Of a stretch of DNA of 64,000 nucleotides, positions 58,900-64,000 are shown piece by piece. The translations under genes were made by a program, and so were the position numbers. Source of the DNA: Cylicocyclus nassatus (lineage: Eukaryota > Nematoda > Chromadorea > Rhabditida > Strongylidae); the NCBI GenBank assembly GCA_958299035.1, contig CATQJL010000326.1:1254232-1318231 (forward strand), in the 5' to 3' direction. Each line of letters opens with the position of its first letter. Within the stretch, counting starts at the first letter, position 1. Below the pieces are notes generated by a model that saw only the letters and a program-made list of their open reading frames with translations, searched no databases and was not told the DNA's origin.

Positions 58900-61800
58900 A
58901 TGCTACAGCAACCAGTTCCCGAACTGCGCAGCTTCCAGTCGCTCTCGAAGTATGCGGGAGGCCCGAGGTAAGTCCGGAATGTACCATAACGAGCGCCTCC
59001 ATCCGTACTGTTTCAGGTCCGTTCTTGGGCGCCGTACATCAAATGTTACGACGCGCCGACCGTCGCAGACAAAAAAACGATTTGACGACCTCGAGGTATA
59101 CTTGGTATTTACTTATATGGAAGTTCCACGCGATTGTTGCAGGCCATTGGATCCACTTGCGGTTCCAGAGAAACTGTGTCGGAGTTGGCTAAGGTGAGCA
59201 ATTCCTCTTTTAGCTGAAACTCGTATTCTTCTTCCAAAAGATTTTTGATATTCACAAGCTTCATCGATGACAGTCTCTTACTCAAAAAAACATAAAAATC
59301 AACGTTAAATGCTAAGGTATATAGAAACTAGTAGCTCTCATTCTAGCAGGGTCCCTCTGTTGAACCACCTCCTCGGTGGGAAAAGCAAGTGGAATGGGGA
59401 GAAGAGGAACACGTTGATGAGGCGGAAGACTTGCCTTACCCTGGGTAAGTAATTATTTTTTTTTTGATGTTCCGTGTAGGGTCAGGGTCAGTGTTGTTGC
59501 TTGCTGTCACCACCTCTATATTTTTCGATAGCGTTCATCATAACTTTTTCAATCCAGCAAACGCGTTTTTGTTTGCAATTTCTTCGATTTGCACAAGGAC
59601 AGCTCAGTTCTTACATTCGAGGAACATTTAGATTTGCTGAGCCAGCATTGCGGTGTCTGAAACAGGCCCAACCACCGCGATCGTGGTGTTTGACATTGGT
59701 GATGAGTCCATGGTTCGACAGAGTGACAATGATCGTCATTCTTATCAACTGTATAACATTAGGTTGGTAATCACGTTTAGTGAACTGTAATGACACCGAA
59801 GTTTGACACCGAATCTTCCGTAGGTATGTATCGACCGTGCGATGACGGCCCAAGTTGCACAACGTATCGCTGCAATATCCTCGCCTTAATCGATCATGCC
59901 ATTTTCGCTTATTTTGCTCTTGAGATGGTAAGTCTAGTAGCATGCGAACAAGGGAGGGTCAAGAAGTCGAAGTAGCTGATCACCACAAACCTCATATCAT
60001 TAGTGAGAATTGAAGTGCTGATAATTCTGCTTTCGCAATCGGCAGCTGAATTTACCCCGGCCATAAGTTCATTTGTAGACTACAGATACACAATTTTTTT
60101 TCGAAAAGTGCTCAGCAGAAAGGAAAAGCAGATTGGAATCAGCGCTCCAAGCTCTCATTAACGGCATGCAGTATGTGGTGGTCGGCCACTTCGACTTAAT
60201 GACCCATTCTTGTCATCCTTCGTTGCATTGATCGCTTTCCCTCAGGTCATAAAAATCATCGCACTCGGTTTCACCGGACCGGCCGCGTACCTGTCAGATA
60301 CATGGAATCGGCTGGATTTCTTCATTGTCATGGCGGGGTAAGCGCTAAAGTTTTGAAGCCATATGCCATCACAGACACCAAAATCCCGGCTCACATGGGC
60401 AAAAATCATACACGTTTGACAAATGTAAAGCCATAGCCATTATCTTGTCTCACTGGCGTAGCTCAGCTGCTTTTTGTTGTGTACAAGTCCAGCATATGAA
60501 TTACATCCGTCTATGTGATAAAAATAATTTATTAACTCGTTATAATTATTATAATCTTATGTTGACACTGCAGTTGCCTTACATTTTTACGAAGCATAGA
60601 TGTTAGGAGTACAAAATGACAAGTACTACTAGCGGCTTGTCTCTATTGGTATTTCGTTGCAGGAATGCATTTTATCTTCAGACATTAGAAAGACCACAGC
60701 TCTTTCAAGCAGAATTCTTCATGTTCCATCTAATCAGACTATTAGCAAAATAAAATGTCCATTTCTTCTTGAGAATATGTGAAGCGCGACAAAAGGTATG
60801 TAGCGAAGTAACCGGGTGGTTTTTTCATCATGAAAGTTTATCCAACTCATTATCGAGGAGTCCAATTCAACATTAAAATGTACGGATTATGGCTTCCACA
60901 TCACAACACACCTCAAGCTGGCAAATTTGCTTTCTATTTTTGTGAGCGAACTTTAACTTCGTCAAAGCTTTACGACTTACCTTCTGGAACCGTGCAGAGG
61001 GTTACTTTGGAGGAACGATAAGAAGCAAAAAAGAAGAAAATCAGTAAGAGATTAGAGCAATACTTGCCTTATTTCCAAGGCCGGTTAGCCAAGCTGTAGT
61101 GAATTTTTCGATTCAAATCACGTCTCTATCCGAAAATATGAGGTTTTAGGGCAGAAATTAGCATGTTTGCAATGTTCAAGCCCATTCCTTATGCGCATAT
61201 GTACAAAGTTTGGACCTATATTTCTAATCGTCTTTGTAAGAGATAACATGTTTTTGACTTTTGTGCTCGTGGAAAAGAGTGTGAAATGATATGGGTAATC
61301 CTTTGATGTATTGATCATGTCTAGATTACGTATGATCATGTGAATACATTTGTCACCTACGCTTCACATGGACCAACAAAACTTGCGCATCGATGAGCTC
61401 GAACGTATTTTTGAAGAAAATAAAGCAGCCTCATGAACTTTTTTCTTTCGCAAATATGCTGTGTAGCTCGTGCTTGCGCCAGCCTTGTTAGTCTTTTTGT
61501 GCACATATACGAAGGAATTACAGCAAGTCACTTCCATATGTTATAGAATTGCCGAATTTCTTTTGCAAGAATATCTCGGCGGTAACATCAATCTTACCGC
61601 AATTCGAACGGTACGAGTGTTACGGCCGCTTCGCGCTGTGAATCGGATACCATCAATGAGAATTCTGGGTAAGAATCTATGCTTTAAAAGTCACATATGC
61701 CAAAAATTTTGTACTTTCCTTACCTGCGAGTGTACTGTGTTGATTGTCAGACACATCAAATGCCGATCACTTAATTCTCTTTCTACGATGAAAGCCCTGC

Positions 61801-63968
61801 TCGAATCGTTACGTATAAAGTTTACATTCTATTCCAGTGAACCTTTTGTTGGACACGTTGCCAATGCTGGGCAATGTTTTGCTGCTCTGTTTTTTTGTAT
61901 TTTTCATATTTGGAATAGTTGGAGTTCAGCTCTGGGCAGGTTTATTGAGGTGAGTATTTTCTACCTTCAAAAAGGCTTTGTAACCCATGACTGTATGCAG
62001 CTTATCTTGTAGCATCTGATAGAAACAAGCCCTGCGAAATTTTCAGAAATCGGTGTGTTATCAACTTACCAAAAACTATATCAGAAAATCAGAGCGCACT
62101 GTTTAATGATGTAAAACTGACTAGGTTAGTCTCGTTGTTCCAACCCCCTCCCCCTTTCAATGGTCATTACTGTTCTTATAGGTTCTATATTCCCGAGGAT
62201 ACCTCACTAGAGTACATATGTAGTCAAACAGATGCGAACGGGTTGCACACGTGCTCCAATCTGCCTCCATATACAGTGGATGGAGTAAAGCAAGCTTTAT
62301 CTTGGTAGACTTTTAACTCTCCTGGTTGCTATCGAAATTTGTTAAGGTGCAATTTAACTATAAATGACTATGATCGAGTCAGTGATAAAGCGTGTATCAA
62401 TTGGAATATCTACTACAACGAGTGCCAGGTTAGCCGTCCTTGGAAAGTATGCGCAAGTATTGGAGTTGGTCATATTGCTGTCCACGACTAACTTCTCCTA
62501 CGATTAGTGTAAAACAATTACTTGTAAAATTGTAGGCTTGAAATTTTCAGGTTATGCAACGGAACCCATTTCAAGGCTCAGTATCATTTGATAATATAGG
62601 ATTCGCATGGGTAGCGATCTTTCTTGTGAGTTTGGAATTCTGCAATGCAAATTTACACTATTTATAAAGATATAATTTTGATAACCTTACCTAGATGCAA
62701 TGTTTTTAATTTTATACTCGGTTTCATATCGTTGAATATGTTAATTCATAATTTTTTGTCTCCTTTAGCAAACTAGCAATTGTATTTGCGCATGCATATT
62801 ATTTGAACGGAGCTCTCTTGGCTGCAAGTTTTTTTTTCTTTCAGAGATTTCCAGTTTTTATGAGCTTGCAAAAGTCATCGTGTAGGAATTCCTGCTGGCC
62901 TCATTCCTCTGAGTAAATGAGTGTTTTCCTGTCGAACACATAATTGTTCTTCCTTGCTTAGGAAATAGATTCTGTCAATTCAACCACTTCTAAAGCGATA
63001 ACAGCTCGCGCATGCGCATTTTGTATTCTGAAGAACTCGGTAAATGAGCCATTGTCATAGTTGATTAACGTTACTTCTGTATTCACTTCTAAGTGACTAC
63101 AGAGTTTTATTAACTTTTTAGGGAGTAGGTCGAGAGGAAAATACAATCAAGTTTGCTTGGCAAATTCAAAGTGAACTGATGTAGTTATGTACATGTCGGT
63201 TGACACGGGAAATTTTCGGTCCATCATAGCCCCAAACTTCTCGATATTTTGATTTGTAAACGATATCGCTAAATGTTTTACTGCACCATTCAGGTTATAT
63301 CGCTGGAAGGATGGACAGATATCATGTACTATGTACAAGATGCCCACTCTTTCTGGAACTGGATATATTTTGTGTTACTAATAGTTGTAAGTGGAACGAG
63401 TCACTACCTCAGTGTGCCCAATTTTGCGGATCTTTGTTTTACAGATAGGTGCTTTCTTCATGATCAATCTGTGCCTCGTCGTAATCGCAACTCAGTTTGC
63501 TGAAACTAAACGTAGAGAAACTGAGCGTATGTTACAAGAACGGAAACGACTACAAAGTCGCAGTCCCGACTCGATCTGTAGGTCCCACTCCAGAGTTTAC
63601 ATGATAGGGGTGAATACGTGAAGTAGCATGCTTTTTTAGCTGGCAGTGGAAGTGAGCTCGGCGGCACTTCGTCGAAGGAGGATGGCGGCGATACCGTTTA
63701 TGCGGCAATTGTGCGATTTATAGGGCACACATTTAGAAGGACCAAACGCCATGTCAAAAGGGTCAGTAGATAGTAGCATATATAGTATAAATTCTATAGG
63801 AGTGCCAGAATGCAGAAGAAAGCAGAGCTTGCGCCTTTCAGAAATTCAACGCATACATGCAGCAAAGGCGGGAGAAGAAGAATACCGAGGCAAAAAAACG
63901 TAGAAAATCAAAATTGGATGACATGGCAACATTATCGCGAATCGAAGAGCACACCGATGAGGAAGAAG
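58900..63968 (+). CDS. cca-1: T-type voltage-gated calcium channel alpha-1 subunit, 5' part (domain I and start of I-II linker); runs off the window
   Basis: Low-voltage-activated Ca2+ channel pore subunit of the plasma membrane. Exons I could phase: 58900-58967, 59017-59095, 59143-59193, 59350-59444, 59632-59762, 59824-59927, 60246-60337, 61547-61668, 61838-61949, 62047-62124, 62182-62304, 62347-62428, 62551-62625, 63294-63386, 63445-63577, 63640-63761, and 63800 to about 63968. The N-terminus has the Cav3-like DLPYPGF then PPRSWCL (about residues 92-118). S1 is [13 protein letters not shown]2 ends [15 protein letters not shown]3 contains [11 protein letters not shown]4 has arginines every third residue ([10 protein letters not shown], 227-236), S5 follows [15 protein letters not shown]. 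The pore loop [10 protein letters not shown] places the selectivity glutamate at about residue 409, and S6 is [32 protein letters not shown] fits the gating-brake helix. The start ATG follows an acceptor-like TTGCAG directly, so trans-splicing there or further 5' exons are both possible. Confidence 0.93.
59935..60220. repeat. Foldback-core repeat in a calcium-channel intron
   Basis: AAGAAGTCGAAGTAGCTGAT near 59958 and GGTCGGCCACTTCGACTTAA near 60180 are inverted copies of the core seen in FB1 and K3, with AATCAGCGCTCC-type sequence between them. It lies wholly inside the intron 59928-60245. Confidence 0.6.
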
Positions 63969-64000
63969 GTGGAGTGTGATGTTACTATGAAAAGCAACTC

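Noticed and set aside
61470..62012. 180-codon plus-strand frame in the calcium channel
   Set aside because: It runs through the S4 exon, then intron, then the S5 region in the wrong frame; the true exons are 61547-61668 and 61838-61949.

Overview
This is a eukaryotic window, almost certainly from a nematode. It holds two recognisable animal genes with short GT-AG introns (many 40-110 bp) and TTTCAG-like acceptors, set in a sea of small inverted-repeat transposons. The gene families, intron style and TA-flanked mariner-like MITEs fit a clade V parasitic (strongylid/hookworm-like) worm; that placement is inference. I see no bacterial genes, operons, CRISPR arrays, rRNA or tRNA.

Two genes are solid. 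On the minus strand, 31001 down to 22844, I could rebuild a complete 13-exon, 375-residue ethanolamine-phosphate cytidylyltransferase (PCYT2), the CDP-ethanolamine step of phosphatidylethanolamine synthesis. Its exon 8 carries a 26-base copy of a known amplification adapter (25527-25552) that overwrites exactly the codons of the second HxGH catalytic motif. This is an assembly or library artefact, and it also says how the DNA was probably sequenced. On the plus strand, 58900 to the right edge, lie the 5' exons of a T-type voltage-gated calcium channel alpha-1 subunit (cca-1/Cav3 type): N-terminus, all of domain I and the start of the I-II linker with the gating-brake region. The gene runs off the window.

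Several weaker coding islands have consistent splice phases but no family I can name: 57606-57170 (minus), 55830-54451 (minus, with an in-frame TGA), 37782-36758 (minus), 15376-14955 (minus, possible small secreted Cys-rich protein), 44326-44731 (plus, membrane protein-like), and single exons at 46361-46176 and 52824-52606 (minus).

Most of the rest is non-autonomous mobile DNA. There are TTAGGT-ended, TA-flanked mariner-like MITEs (3801-4610, 10227-12539 as three in a row, 32640-33420, 34986-35462). There are foldback elements with GGGCCGCATGC ends and 3-bp target duplications (126-1314, 4893-5033, 38104-38837), an AGGCAGCG-ended family with TTAN duplications (2675-2981, 23590-24016, 26869-27600), and hAT-like CAGTGGCG elements (19600-19968, 35642-36023). 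A GC-rich element with inverted tandem arrays sits at 47005-47653, a piggyBac-like MITE at 51175-51483, and a modular element with ~119-bp internal repeats at 16741-17765. Two very long (CA)n tracts (9216-9857 and 25861-26439) stand out. No transposase gene was found, so all these elements look non-autonomous. I did not find a new enzymatic or defence system; the most informative oddities are the embedded adapter, the shared core inside foldback elements of different ends, and the modular origin of one CA tract.
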